A stretch of DNA of 64,000 bases, from assembly GCF_000021745.1 (NCBI RefSeq), contig NC_011666.1, forward strand, positions 1,426,001 to 1,490,000, in the 5' to 3' direction. Positions 55,318 through 64,000 of the stretch are shown here, one piece after another (the first letter of the stretch is position 1; each line of letters begins with the position of its first letter). The position numbers were made by a program, and so were the translations under genes. Source of the stretch: Methylocella silvestris BL2. Lineage in GTDB: Bacteria > Pseudomonadota > Alphaproteobacteria > Rhizobiales > Beijerinckiaceae. Below the pieces are notes generated by a model that did no database searches, was not told where the DNA came from, and saw nothing but the letters and a program-made list of their open reading frames with translations.

Positions 55318-56688
55318 ATGAGGTCCGTCAAGAAGACCCTACAGCCGTCAAAAATCAAATCAGCGGCGCCTGCCAATGCATCGAAACAATTAAAGGCGTC
55401 TTCGTCCACGATTAAGGCGAAGACCGGCCAGGATGCGGGGGAGCCCAAGATCAAGGCGCGGAGCGCCGCGGCGCCGTCAAAGCGCGCGGCGGCGGCGGAT
55501 TCGTCTCGCGCAAAGAGCGCTCCAAAGAGCGCCGCCAAGATCATCGCCGACGCCGCGGCTGTAACCAAAGATAGCGCGGCGGGCAAAGAAAGAAGAACTG
55601 CGGACCAAAGAAAAGCGGAGCGGGAGACGGTCAAGAGAACCGCGCCCGAGGCGAAAGCCGACGCTTCAGTGAAACCCTCTTCTTCGGACAAGAGCTTGTC
55701 GACTAAAAACACTTCGATCAAAAACAGTTCAGCTAAAAACGCTTCGGCCAAGAAAACGTCAGCCGGAAAGAATTCGGCGAATCCGGCCCCCGAAGACGCC
55801 GATAAGAAATCGGAGCCTGCGCCGAGCGTCTCGGCGGTTTCCGTCGCCCGCTTTCAGGCCGCCAGAACGGCTGCGGCGGCCGCGCAGCAAAAAATTACGA
55901 GCCACGCAGCAGCGCCTCTTCGCGCCGCGGCGTTTTCATTGTCGCCCCCGGACCCAGACGAGCGAGATATAGTGACAAAGAAAGTGGAAAAGAAAACGAC
56001 CGCCCTTGAAGTAGCGGTCAAGGTCGAGGCTCCTGCCGAGACCGTGGTGGTCGAGGCCGCTGTCGCCCCGGTTGCGGCCATTGACCCGAAGGCTGCGCTC
56101 GCCAAGCCGGCCAAGGCCTCCGGCTCGCGCCAGAGCGGATTCAAGCCGAACGAATACATCGTTTATCCGGCGCATGGGGTCGGTCAGATCGTCGCGATCG
56201 AAGAACAGGAAGTGGCTGGCTTCAAGCTCGAACTGTTCGTCATCAGCTTCGTCAAGGACAAGATGATTCTCAAGGTGCCGACGCCCAAGGTGACGAGCGT
56301 CGGGATGCGCAAACTCGCCGAGGCCGATGTCGTCCGCCGTTCCCTCGACACGCTGGCCGGCCGGGCGCGCATCAAGCGCACCATGTGGTCGCGCCGGGCG
56401 CAGGAATATGAGGCGAAGATCAATTCGGGCGATTTGATCGCGATCGCTGAAGTCGTTCGCGATCTTTACCGTTCGGATTCGCAGCCGGAGCAGTCCTATT
56501 CGGAGCGTCAGCTCTATGAGGCCGCGCTCGACCGCATGGCGCGGGAAGTCGTCATCGTGGAGAAGCTGACGGAGACCGAAGCGCTGAAGGCGATCGAGGC
56601 GCAGCTGCAGAAGGGTCCGCGCCGCGGCGGCAAGGCGGAAGAGATTGAAGTCGACGACACGGAAACGGAGATCGAGCAAGCCGCCTGA
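55318..56688 (+). CDS. carD: CarD-family transcription regulator with long basic N-terminal extension
   Basis: A 456-residue protein from the ATG at 55318 (AGGGAG upstream). The CarD module is the last 182 residues: FKPNEYIVYPAHGVGQIVAI is the RNA polymerase-interacting (RID/Tudor-like) domain, and RRSLDTLAGRARIKRTMWSR begins the helical DNA-binding part. CarD stabilises open promoter complexes, especially at rRNA promoters. The first 274 residues are an unusual Lys/Ala/Ser-rich, histone H1-like disordered segment with many SAK/NSSAKN-type repeats. An in-frame GTG at 55972 could start a 238-residue shorter form closer to the usual length. The sequence is continuous, with no stop between the two parts. 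Confidence 0.85.
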   Translation: MRSVKKTLQPSKIKSAAPANASKQLKASSSTIKAKTGQDAGEPKIKARSAAAPSKRAAAADSSRAKSAPKSAAKIIADAAAVTKDSAAGKERRTADQRKAERETVKRTAPEAKADASVKPSSSDKSLSTKNTSIKNSSAKNASAKKTSAGKNSANPAPEDADKKSEPAPSVSAVSVARFQAARTAAAAAQQKITSHAAAPLRAAAFSLSPPDPDERDIVTKKVEKKTTALEVAVKVEAPAETVVVEAAVAPVAAIDPKAALAKPAKASGSRQSGFKPNEYIVYPAHGVGQIVAIEEQEVAGFKLELFVISFVKDKMILKVPTPKVTSVGMRKLAEADVVRRSLDTLAGRARIKRTMWSRRAQEYEAKINSGDLIAIAEVVRDLYRSDSQPEQSYSERQLYEAALDRMAREVVIVEKLTETEALKAIEAQLQKGPRRGGKAEEIEVDDTETEIEQAA

Positions 56689-56729
56689 CGGCTTACTTCC
56701 ATCCGCGCGCTACGCCGCGCGTTCAAGAC

Positions 56730-56761
56730 AAAAGGCCCGGCGCCGTGACGCCGGGCCTTTT
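56730..56761 (+). terminator. Rho-independent terminator of carD
   Basis: AAAAGGCCCGGCG pairs with CGCCGGGCCTTTT around a short loop, 42 bases after the carD stop. The stem is very strong and could work in both directions. Confidence 0.9.
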
Positions 56762-56889
56762 GCGTTCGGGGCCTCGCCGCCGCGAACGCCCTTGAATCGG
56801 CGCCGCGTCGCGCCATATGCGAGAAGGCGGCAAACGCCGCGGGACGCCTCTCGAGGGTTCCTTTGTCGAAGGCTTCGAGAGCTTCGCTG

Positions 56890-57288
56890 ATGTCGCGTGG
56901 GTCGAACTCACATTCCCCTTTTGTGCTGGGCTTTAGCGCAATAGAGCGCAGCTTTCCGCGCGGCGTCAAAGCGAGCTCCGACGGCTATCCGCCCTATAAT
57001 ATCGAGCGCGTGCTAGGCGACAGCGCCGGGCCTGCGAGGCTTCGCGTCATTATCGCCGTCGCGGGTTTCACCGCGGATCAGCTTGAAGTCGTCGAGCAGC
57101 AGGAACAACTCGTCATTCGCGGCCGTCAGACCGAGGAGCGAGAACGCTCCCATCTTCACAGGGGCATTGCGACGCGTCAGTTTCAGCGCGTTTTTCTACT
57201 CGGCGAAGCCATGCAAGTGGCGCATGCCAGTCTCGACCGGGGCCTGCTTTCGGTTGAGCTGACGCCGCGCGCGTCGAAGCAGGATTGA
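56890..57288 (+). CDS. Small heat-shock protein, Hsp20/IbpA family
   Basis: A 132-residue holdase chaperone. The ATG at 56890 gives the start MSRGSNSHSPFVLGF seen in relatives; a TTG at 56863 is also open. GYPPYNIERV and the alpha-crystallin core (LRVIIAVAGFTADQLEVVEQ, LVIRGRQ, RQFQRVFLLGEAMQV) are complete, and the region LLSVELTPR carries the shortened I-x-I-like tail. It is followed by a DUF1150 gene, the standard arrangement in alphaproteobacteria. Confidence 0.9.
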   Translation: MSRGSNSHSPFVLGFSAIERSFPRGVKASSDGYPPYNIERVLGDSAGPARLRVIIAVAGFTADQLEVVEQQEQLVIRGRQTEERERSHLHRGIATRQFQRVFLLGEAMQVAHASLDRGLLSVELTPRASKQD

Positions 57289-57326
57289 GCCGGCCGGCGC
57301 GGGAAAGGATAAAAAGGAGATAGACG

Positions 57327-57593
57327 ATGGTTTCGCATGGCGAGAATGAAAATTTTGGACAGTTGACCGACGAACAATTGGCGGGCCTTGGCGGCGGCCA
57401 GGTCGCTTATGTGCGCACGATGCAATCGGAAGAGGTGAACAGGCTGTTTCCGCAAGCGCCTGTGATGCAGCCGGGAATGCGTCTGTTCGCTCTGCTTGCC
57501 GCCGACGGCTCGCCGATCGCAGTTACCCAGTCGCGCGACGCGGCCGTGGCCAATGCGATGGAGCGTGAGCTCGAAATGGTGAGCTTGCATTGA
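57327..57593 (+). CDS. DUF1150 family protein
   Basis: An 88-residue protein of the DUF1150 family, with the conserved VAYVRTMQSEEVNRLFP and LFALLAADGSPIAVTQSRD segments. It is soluble and has no signal peptide. Function is unknown, but the gene nearly always follows an Hsp20 gene, 38 bases here, so it probably acts in the same stress response. Confidence 0.85.
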   Translation: MVSHGENENFGQLTDEQLAGLGGGQVAYVRTMQSEEVNRLFPQAPVMQPGMRLFALLAADGSPIAVTQSRDAAVANAMERELEMVSLH

Positions 57594-57729
57594 TCCAAAC
57601 GCGGCGGCTGCGGCGCGGGCGCGCCCGGCTTGCCTAGACCTCCAAGGACATATCGCCGCCGAAAGAACGGGAACTTTCCAGTATTTCGCGACGTTTGGCG
57701 CGCAATACAGTTCTTTCAAGGAGGCGATC

Positions 57730-57807
57730 ATGGGACGCAGCGTTCTGCTTTGGCTTGTCGGCGTGCCGATACCGGTTATTCTGTTGCTCTATTTTCTTTG
57801 GCACTGA
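57730..57807 (+). CDS. 25-residue membrane peptide
   Basis: A short ORF starting MGRSVLLWLVGVPIP and ending in a hydrophobic stretch with YFLWH, so almost the whole peptide is one membrane helix. AAGGAGG lies five bases before the ATG, one of the best ribosome sites in the window. I recall similar tiny LLWLLGVPIPI-type proteins in other Hyphomicrobiales, usually unannotated. Function unknown. Confidence 0.65.
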   Translation: MGRSVLLWLVGVPIPVILLLYFLWH

Positions 57808-57942
57808 CCTTTGTCTTGAGCGCATTGACGGTGCCCACCCGTACTCTTGCTTAAATGGCAAACTCCGGCGCATAGATCTTTTAGGCGGCGCCGGGGTTCG
57901 CCATGGTTTGAAATCGCGCCGCAGGTCGCTTAGTCTGGCGCG

Positions 57943-58713
57943 ATGATTCAAGAGCCTGCCGCCACGACGCGACCCACGCCGGATGATTACGACCCGCTTG
58001 CCGAAGCCAAGCTGCTGCTGCGCGTCGGCCGCGCAGCTTCGCTCGCCACTTTGACGGCGGAGGGCGCCCCCTTCGCCACTCTGGTCAATATAGCGACCGC
58101 GCCCGACGGGGCGCCGATCCTCCTGATGTCGCGGCTTGCGGCGCACACCCGCCAGCTTGAGCGCGATCCGCGCCTCTCGTTGCTCATCGTTCAGACGGGC
58201 GAGGGCGATCCCCTTGCTCATCCTCGCCTGACGGTTTCGGGGCGCGCCGCGCGCGCGGAAGACGCCGACGCCCGCGACCGCCTGCGCGCGCGCTTTCTCG
58301 CGCGGCACCCAAAGTCGGCGCTTTACGCCGATTTCGGCGATTTTTCATTCTGGCGGGTCGAGGTCGCGCTGGCTCATCTCAACGGCGGCTTCGGCCGCAC
58401 CGGCAATTTCAACGCCGCAACGATCCTGACCTCGGTCGGCGACGCCGACGCGCTGCTGGCGTCCGAACAGGGCGCGCTGGCTCATATGAACGCCGATCAC
58501 GCCGACGCGCTCGCGCTTTACGCTGCCGCTTTCACCGGAAAAAGCGGCGCGGATTGGGTCGCGACCGGCCTCGACCCCGAGGGTCTCGACCTTATGCGCG
58601 GCGATGAGGCGGCGCGGATCGTGTTCCCACGGCGGGCGCAAACGCCAGGAGAGTTGCGCGCTGTTCTGGTAGAACTTGCCGAAGTGGCGCGCGAATTGCT
58701 GCAGCCATCTTGA
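57943..58713 (+). CDS. HugZ-like pyridoxamine 5'-phosphate oxidase-fold protein (DUF2470)
   Basis: A 256-residue protein with a split-barrel flavin/haem domain first (GRAASLATLTAEGAPFATLVN, LERDPRLSLLIV, RLTVSGRA) and a DUF2470 domain last (HMNADHADALALYAAAF). This arrangement is that of HugZ-type haem oxygenases and their paralogues, which bind haem through a His in the C-terminal part. It may degrade haem or bind it; no haem uptake genes are adjacent. Confidence 0.8.
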   Translation: MIQEPAATTRPTPDDYDPLAEAKLLLRVGRAASLATLTAEGAPFATLVNIATAPDGAPILLMSRLAAHTRQLERDPRLSLLIVQTGEGDPLAHPRLTVSGRAARAEDADARDRLRARFLARHPKSALYADFGDFSFWRVEVALAHLNGGFGRTGNFNAATILTSVGDADALLASEQGALAHMNADHADALALYAAAFTGKSGADWVATGLDPEGLDLMRGDEAARIVFPRRAQTPGELRAVLVELAEVARELLQPS

Positions 58714-59025
58714 AACCGGACGCGTTCGACGCCCGGCCTTATAACATCCTCACCTGATGCGTGATCTCAAGCAAAATAAGCTCGGCGGCGCCAAGTTGAA
58801 GCCGAGCATTGATGAAGCTTGAGCGCGCCTAGTCTAACGCAAGCGCTCGCCTGCTCTGCGAACTATGGCGCTTGGGCAGAATTAATCATCAAATCCGCAT
58901 AGCCTAAACGTCGGATATTGGCCGGGAAATTAATCGGCTATTCTGCGCGTCTACCTTGCTCATGCGTGGGAGCTTGGCGCTTTGCCGCAAGCTGCCTGCG
59001 ACACCGACCTATTGGCGGAGAGACG
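58714..59025. other. Intergenic region upstream of pckA
   Basis: A 312-base region that should hold the pckA promoter. The pckA frame is open upstream to 58918, but that extension is not conserved-looking. No other feature is apparent. Confidence 0.5.
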
Positions 59026-60636
59026 ATGTCTAACGAGACCGGTTTGTTCAATCCTTCCTTCGGAGTCGACCAGTTCGGCCTCAAAGAGGCGAAGTCGATT
59101 TTTTATAATCTTGAAGCGCCGCAGCTTTATGAGGAAGCAATCCGCCGCGGTGAAGCAAAGCTCGCGAAAGACGGCCCGCTCGTCGCCGACACCGGCGTCC
59201 ATACCGGCCGCTCCCCCAAGGATAAGTTCGTTGTCCGCGACGCGGTGACGGAAAGCTCTATCTGGTGGGACAACAGCAATTCGATCACGCCCGCGCAGTT
59301 TGACGTTCTTTACGCCGACATGCTCGCCCATACGGCCGGACGCGACGTTTTCGTGCAGGATCTTTTCGGCGGCGCCGAGCCGGCCAACCGCGTCAAGGCG
59401 CGCGTCATCACCGAATATGCCTGGCACTCGCTGTTCATCCGCAACCTGCTGATTCGCCCAGCAACGGACGAGGTTCAATCTTTCGTCAGCGATCTCACCA
59501 TTCTCGACCTGCCTTCGTTCCAGGCGGATCCCGCGCGCCATGGCTGCCGCTCGCAAACGGTGGTCGCGATCGATTTTACGCGCAAGATCGTACTGATCGG
59601 CGGCACGAGCTACGCCGGCGAAATCAAGAAGTCGGTGTTCAGCTATTTGAATTTCGTGCTGCCTGCGGTGGGCGTCATGCCGATGCACTGCTCCGCCAAT
59701 GTGAGCAAGGAGGGCGCCTCGACGGTGTTCTTTGGCCTCTCGGGCACCGGCAAGACCACCCTTTCGGCCGACGCCTCGCGCACGCTTGTCGGCGACGACG
59801 AACATGGCTGGAGCCAGGACGGGATCTTCAATTTCGAGGGCGGCTGCTACGCCAAGGCGATCAAGCTGTCGCGCGAGGCCGAGCCCGAAATCTTCGCGAC
59901 CACCGAGCGCTTCGGCTCGATCATGGAAAATGTGGTGCTCGATCCGCGCACGCGAAAGCCCGATTTCGACGATGCGTCGAAGACCGAGAACACCCGCATC
60001 GCCTATCCGCTGTATTTCATCGCCAATGCATCGGAAACCGGGCGCGCCGGCCATCCGACCAATATCGTCATGCTGACCTGCGACGCTTTCGGCGTATTGC
60101 CGCCGATCGCCAAGCTCGAATCGGCGCAAGCGATGTATCATTTTCTGTCCGGCTACACCGCCAAGGTCGCCGGGACGGAAAAGGGCGTCAGCGAACCGCA
60201 GGCGACTTTCTCGACCTGTTTCGGCGCGCCTTTCATGTCGCGCCACCCGAGCGTCTACGGCAATCTTCTGCGCGATCTCGTCGCCAAACACGGCGTCAAT
60301 TGCTGGCTCGTCAATACCGGCTGGACCGGAGGCAAATATGGCGTCGGCCGGCGAATGCCGATCAAGGTGACGCGCGCTTTGCTTGCCGCCGCCCTGGATG
60401 GATCCTTGGCGAAGGCGGCCTATCGCGTCGATCCCTATTTCGGCCTGTCGACGCCGCTCGCCGTTCCGGGAATCGAATCGGCGATCTTGAATCCGGTCGA
60501 GACCTGGGCCTCGAAGGAAGAATTCGCCGCGCAGGCAACGAAGCTGGTCGACATGTTCCGCGAAAATTTCGTGAAATTCGCCTCCCACGTCGATCCCGAA
60601 ATCATGAAAGCGCAGCCCGCCGCCGCTGCGGCGTAA
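59026..60636 (+). CDS. pckA: Phosphoenolpyruvate carboxykinase (ATP)
   Basis: A 536-residue enzyme that converts oxaloacetate and ATP to PEP, CO2 and ADP, the first step of gluconeogenesis. [18 protein letters not shown] binds oxaloacetate, [15 protein letters not shown] is the P-loop (kinase-1a), LVGDDEHGW is kinase-2, and [10 protein letters not shown] follows. GGAGAG precedes the ATG at 59026. Together with pyc this gives control over flux between pyruvate, oxaloacetate and PEP. A strong hairpin follows. Confidence 0.97.
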   Translation: MSNETGLFNPSFGVDQFGLKEAKSIFYNLEAPQLYEEAIRRGEAKLAKDGPLVADTGVHTGRSPKDKFVVRDAVTESSIWWDNSNSITPAQFDVLYADMLAHTAGRDVFVQDLFGGAEPANRVKARVITEYAWHSLFIRNLLIRPATDEVQSFVSDLTILDLPSFQADPARHGCRSQTVVAIDFTRKIVLIGGTSYAGEIKKSVFSYLNFVLPAVGVMPMHCSANVSKEGASTVFFGLSGTGKTTLSADASRTLVGDDEHGWSQDGIFNFEGGCYAKAIKLSREAEPEIFATTERFGSIMENVVLDPRTRKPDFDDASKTENTRIAYPLYFIANASETGRAGHPTNIVMLTCDAFGVLPPIAKLESAQAMYHFLSGYTAKVAGTEKGVSEPQATFSTCFGAPFMSRHPSVYGNLLRDLVAKHGVNCWLVNTGWTGGKYGVGRRMPIKVTRALLAAALDGSLAKAAYRVDPYFGLSTPLAVPGIESAILNPVETWASKEEFAAQATKLVDMFRENFVKFASHVDPEIMKAQPAAAAA

Positions 60637-60666
60637 GCGAGCTCCAAAGCGCTTTTGCCTCAAAAA

Positions 60667-60694
60667 TAAAGGCCGCCCAAAAGGCGGCCTTTTT
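60667..60694. terminator. Bidirectional terminator between pckA and serA
   Basis: AAGGCCGCC and GGCGGCCTT form a stem, with T runs on both sides, between the convergent pckA and serA genes. Confidence 0.85.
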
Positions 60695-60718
60695 CAAAGT
60701 TTCGCCGGCCGCCTCCAG

Positions 60719-62305
60719 CTAAAACCGCAGCGCCTTGGCCTCTTTGACGCCGGGAAGCCGCCGCACCGCATCCAGCACTTTTTCCGGCACGTTCTCGTCG
60801 ACCTCAACGAGCGCGATCGACGATCCGCCCTCGCGATCGCGCCCGAGCGCGAAAGTCGCGATATTAATGCCCGCATTGCCGAGAATGCTGGCGAAGCGGC
60901 CGATGAATCCCGGCCTGTCCTCATTGGTGACATAGACCATCGACGGCCCGACCGCGGCGTCGACCTTGATCCCGTTGATCATGATGATGCGCGGCTTGCC
61001 GTCGTTGAACACCGTGCCGGCGATGCAGCGCTCCTGGCCCCCCGCCTCGACGCAGAGCGTGACGATTGATTCAAAATCGGCCTCCGCCGCGCGCGTCACC
61101 TCGTCGATGACGACGCCAAGCTCGCGCGCCACCGTCGGCGCGGACACCACATTGACGTCAGCCAAAAGCGGGCGCAGCAGCGCCGCAATCATCGAGGCCG
61201 ACAGCGCCTTGATCTTGAGGTCGGCAACCTCGCCCTCATAGGTAATCGAAACCTTGACGATATTGCTCTCGATCAGCTGGCCGGCAAAGGAGCCGAGACG
61301 ATCGGCGAGCGCGATGAAGGGTTTGAGCTTCGGGGCCTCCTCGGCCGTGATCGAGGGGAAATTGACCGCATTCGAAATGGCGTCGCGCGTCAGATAGTCC
61401 GACATCTGCTCGGCGATCTGCGCCGCGACATTCTCCTGCGCCTCCTTGGTCGATGCGCCAAGATGCGGCGTTACGATCATATTGGGGTGGCTGAACAGCG
61501 GATGGCCGGAGGGCTGCTCCTTTTCCAGGATGTCCATCGCGGCGGCGGCAATATGTCCCGACTCAAGCAGGGCGAGCAGCGCCTCCTCGTCGATCAAAGC
61601 GGCGCGGCAGCTGTTAATGATCATGACGCCGGGCTTCGTCCGCGCGAGATTTTCAGCCGAAAGGATGTTCTTCGTTTGCGGCGTCACCGGCGTATGCAGC
61701 GATATGAAATCGGCGCGCGCGAGCAATTCGTCGAGCTCCACCTTTTCGACGCCGAGATCGAAGGCGCGATCCGGCGACAAGAACGGATCGAAGGCGATGA
61801 CGCGCATGCGCAGGCCAATGGCGCGGTCCGCGACGATCGAGCCAACATTGCCGCAACCGATCAGGCCGAGGCATTTGCCGGTGATCTCGACGCCGAGAAA
61901 GCGCGCCTTCTCCCATTTGCCCTGCCGGGTGGAGGCGTCCGCCGCGGGAATGCGCCGCGCCAGCGCGAACATCAACGCGATGGCGTGCTCGGCCGTCGTG
62001 ATCGAATTGCCGAAGGGCGTGTTCATCACGATGACGCCCTTGGCGGTCGCCGCGGCAAGGTCGATATTGTCAACGCTGACGCCGGCGCGGCCGATGACCT
62101 TGAGCCGTTCCGCGCGTTCGAGAACCTTCGCGGTCACTTTTGTCACGGAGCGGATCGCCAGCCCGTCATAATCGCCGATAATTTCGGCAAGCCGCGAGCG
62201 GTCCTTGCCAAGCTCCGGCTGAAAATCGACCTCGACCCCGCGCGCTTTGAAAATGGCGAGCGCGGCCGGCGAGAGCGAATCGGAAATGAGGACGCGAGGC
62301 GCCAA
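60719..62305 (-). CDS. serA: D-3-phosphoglycerate dehydrogenase
   Basis: A protein of about 528 residues that starts serine synthesis by oxidising 3-phosphoglycerate. APRVLISDSLSPAALAIF is the usual N-terminus. The NAD site is LGLIGCGNVGSIVADRA, and the catalytic Arg, Glu and His are in INSCRAALIDEE, MDILEKEQ and TPHLGAST. The C-terminal ASB and ACT domains (VYVTNEDRPGFIGRFASILG) make it the long form, which may be feedback-regulated. I chose the TTG at 62305 because it gives the family N-terminus; an ATG at 62383 would add 26 residues. Confidence 0.95.
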   Translation of the reverse strand: MAPRVLISDSLSPAALAIFKARGVEVDFQPELGKDRSRLAEIIGDYDGLAIRSVTKVTAKVLERAERLKVIGRAGVSVDNIDLAAATAKGVIVMNTPFGNSITTAEHAIALMFALARRIPAADASTRQGKWEKARFLGVEITGKCLGLIGCGNVGSIVADRAIGLRMRVIAFDPFLSPDRAFDLGVEKVELDELLARADFISLHTPVTPQTKNILSAENLARTKPGVMIINSCRAALIDEEALLALLESGHIAAAAMDILEKEQPSGHPLFSHPNMIVTPHLGASTKEAQENVAAQIAEQMSDYLTRDAISNAVNFPSITAEEAPKLKPFIALADRLGSFAGQLIESNIVKVSITYEGEVADLKIKALSASMIAALLRPLLADVNVVSAPTVARELGVVIDEVTRAAEADFESIVTLCVEAGGQERCIAGTVFNDGKPRIIMINGIKVDAAVGPSMVYVTNEDRPGFIGRFASILGNAGINIATFALGRDREGGSSIALVEVDENVPEKVLDAVRRLPGVKEAKALRF

Positions 62306-62626
62306 GCGGGTGCGATCTCCAGCGATTCCATAGGGCGTCGTCGCGCCGAGACCGGCCCAAAGCAGATTGGACCGTCCCGGCATCTATGGGATGCGAAGGG
62401 CGCATGCGCAAGGGAGCGGCGGCGTGGGTAGGGCCACAGTTTGAAGTTCGGCTTTGGGCGGGTTTCTGCCTGTCCGCTTGAGGGCCGCTACGCGCCGAGC
62501 CACACATTCCGTTCGCGGCCGGGCGCGGACAGTCCCTTCGGATCACCAGAAAGTCAAAGCGGACATTCTCGCGGGACTTCGGCAACAGCTAAACTTGCGC
62601 CCCGATCGCGCCTCCCGCGGAAAAGG
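62306..62626. other. Intergenic region upstream of serA
   Basis: A 321-base gap between serA and the DUF308 gene, both leftward. It should contain the serA promoter. I see no ORF, hairpin or RNA gene of note. Confidence 0.5.
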
Positions 62627-63223
62627 TTAAGCTGTGGGTTTGACAGCGGTCCTGCGTGTTTGCGCCACGGTCAGCCACACGGCCGAAACGAGGAAGTAGA
62701 AGGCGCCGAACGCGGCGTAAGGCGCGATATCCGTGATGCTGGGAGCAGCGTCGCCGGTCGCCAGTTTGACGAAGAAGGCGCCGGCAAGCGCCGACTGCGC
62801 CCCGCTCAGAATCATCGCCCACTGCGCGCCCGCCCTCCAGCGGCGCACGCCGGTCGCCAACTGGAGCAGACCGGAGAGAATGGCCCAGACGCCGAACACC
62901 GCCAGCACCGCGTACAGGCTTTGTCCAAGGGCGATGACGACCGCGATTGTAGTTACGATGCTAACCGCTGCGTTGAGCGCCTGGCTTGGATTGGCCTTCA
63001 CGCCGCCGCTGCGCTGCGCGTCGCCGATATTGGCGATCGCGTCCCACGCGGGGTAGGCGACGAGAAGCGCCGCCGCGACCGGCGGCGAGCTCTTCCCGAG
63101 GGTAAAGGCCGCCGCCACCCAGCCCACCGAAAAGGCGGCGCGGACGAAATAGTAAGATCTCAGCCATTGCGATGCGGCGTCCGAATTGGTCGTCTGGATC
63201 GTTTGATTGCTCACTGGAAACAT
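62627..63223 (-). CDS. DUF308-like membrane protein
   Basis: A 198-residue protein with about six hydrophobic segments in the usual HdeD/DUF308 layout: YYFVRAAFSVGWVAAAFTLG, AVSIVTTIAVVIALGQSLYA, VFGVWAILSGLLQLATGVRRW and AFGAFYFLVSAVWLTV. The R-R-W loop between helices is typical. I use the ATG at 63223. Members are acid-stress or uncharacterised inner-membrane proteins. It is divergent from an AraC-type regulator 199 bases away, which may control it. Confidence 0.75.
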   Translation of the reverse strand: MFPVSNQTIQTTNSDAASQWLRSYYFVRAAFSVGWVAAAFTLGKSSPPVAAALLVAYPAWDAIANIGDAQRSGGVKANPSQALNAAVSIVTTIAVVIALGQSLYAVLAVFGVWAILSGLLQLATGVRRWRAGAQWAMILSGAQSALAGAFFVKLATGDAAPSITDIAPYAAFGAFYFLVSAVWLTVAQTRRTAVKPTA

Positions 63224-63422
63224 CCTGTTCTGTTGGTGGAAAGGGGAGCGCCCGGTCGTGGGAGGGACGACGGGTGCGCGGGTCTGTCGCCGCATCGGTC
63301 CGGATGATTGGCAAACGCGGACCGCGCCGGATTCCGAGGACGGCATTTTATTTCAGGCCTTTTTATCGTGTAGAAACGTGCTCTTATGCTGTCTAATCTG
63401 CAGGCAGAAGCCCGGATGCGCC

Positions 63423-64000
63423 ATGATGGAAATGCTGGAAAATTTGATTGTTCGTCCGGAAGGAGAGTCGAGTGGCGCTATCTCCGGCGATCTGCTGTCC
63501 CATGTGCTGGCGCAGATCCGCCTTACCGGGGATCAGGTCTTTTCGCGGGCGCTTGCGGAGGCGGAGCAATTGGACATCGATGCTGGAGAGGCCCATGTCA
63601 TCGTGGTCACCGCTGGCGCGTTACATATTGAAAGCGATAATCAGACGCGCGCCGTCATCGACACAGGCGACTTGGTGCTGCTGCCTCGTGGCCCTGGTGA
63701 ATCGCGGCTGGTCGCGTCGCATCAACGCGTGACGCTTGTCGTCTGCCGCTTTTGGTTCGATCCAGATAGCCTTCGAAGCATGATCTTCGCTCTACCGCAG
63801 CGCATTCATATCCAGCGCGCCGATGCGGCAGGTTGGATTGATGGCATGCTGCGTTTCTTGATGATCGAGGCAGGCGACATCCAGCCCGGCGCGGCCTTGA
63901 TGATTTCCCGGATCATCGACCTTCTCGTCATCCGCGTCCTGCGCAGTTGGGTCCATAAAGGACAGACGTCCGGGTGGCTCGGAGGACTGACCGATGCGCG
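63423..64000 (+). CDS. AraC-family regulator with cupin domain (truncated by window)
   Basis: The first 192 residues of a regulator; the frame is still open at the window end. The N-terminal cupin_6-type sensing domain shows SGDLLSHVLAQIRLTGDQVF, HVIVVTAGALHIES and GDLVLLPRGPGESRL. The following IDLLVIRVLRSWVHKGQTSG segment leads, in relatives, straight into the AraC helix-turn-helix. The ligand is unknown. Its position opposite the DUF308 gene suggests that gene as a target. Confidence 0.8.
   Translation, partial: MMEMLENLIVRPEGESSGAISGDLLSHVLAQIRLTGDQVFSRALAEAEQLDIDAGEAHVIVVTAGALHIESDNQTRAVIDTGDLVLLPRGPGESRLVASHQRVTLVVCRFWFDPDSLRSMIFALPQRIHIQRADAAGWIDGMLRFLMIEAGDIQPGAALMISRIIDLLVIRVLRSWVHKGQTSGWLGGLTDA

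Overview
The window looks like chromosomal DNA of a GC-rich alphaproteobacterium of the order Hyphomicrobiales (Rhizobiales). Beijerinckiaceae (Methylocella/Beijerinckia-like) is my best guess, but that is inference from gene content, not a marker result. Supporting signs are the hslR-fdxA-carD order, the Hsp20-DUF1150 pair, an EipB-type envelope protein, a PleC/PdhS-like histidine kinase, a monolithic pyruvate carboxylase and an ATP-type PEP carboxykinase. Genes are dense on both strands. TTG and GTG starts are common, several behind good Shine-Dalgarno (SD) sites. I found no rRNA, tRNA, CRISPR array, prophage or insertion sequence.

Layout. 1-7.3 kb: a truncated gene (perhaps malate synthase G), rsmB, a MAPEG membrane protein, a low-GC orphan, guaB, an MFS exporter, rlmE and a Ppx/GppA phosphatase. 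7.5-11.5 kb: a secreted caspase-fold protein that has lost both catalytic residues and ends in a Q/P/M repeat, a UDG-family protein and an MBL-fold hydrolase. 11.9-19.6 kb: a histidine kinase, a secreted S10-like peptidase, a low-GC type II restriction-modification pair (GIY-YIG nuclease plus C5 methyltransferase) next to cobT, a small secreted protein and cobS. 19.6-24.8 kb: the classic surE-pcm-nlpD set, split by a divergent AhpD-like/TetR module with a perfect 18-bp palindrome between the two starts, then eipB. 25.4-29.2 kb: a possible GT-D-fold protein, RidA, a glycerophosphodiesterase and a secreted S1 protease.

29.4-33.2 kb is a sphingolipid-type cluster: a serine palmitoyltransferase-like enzyme, a GNAT-type ceramide synthase candidate and a desaturase that strongly resembles eukaryotic sphingolipid delta-4 desaturase (DES1). 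33.7-38.2 kb is a four-gene operon of uncharacterised envelope or coiled-coil proteins ending in a bilobal aspartic-protease-like protein. 38.4-48.5 kb: a small secreted protein, a ChaA-type cation/proton antiporter, pyc, an SNase-like protein, an M48 lipoprotein protease and cstA-ybdD. 48.8-58.7 kb: a small conserved protein, an FAD monooxygenase, a DacF-like D,D-carboxypeptidase coupled to a CobW-family metal GTPase, hslR-fdxA-carD (CarD with a 274-residue Lys/Ala/Ser-rich extension), Hsp20-DUF1150, a 25-residue membrane peptide and a HugZ-like protein. 59-64 kb: pckA, serA, a DUF308 membrane protein and a truncated AraC regulator.

How parts may work together: pyc, pckA and serA (and malate synthase if the first fragment is one) sit around the pyruvate/PEP/oxaloacetate node and serine supply. 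Serine is also the substrate of the sphingolipid cluster. Several modules act on the envelope (NlpD-like factor, DacF, EipB, M48 protease, sphingolipid genes). The strongest leads for undescribed biology are the bacterial DES1-like cluster and the 33.7-38.2 kb operon.
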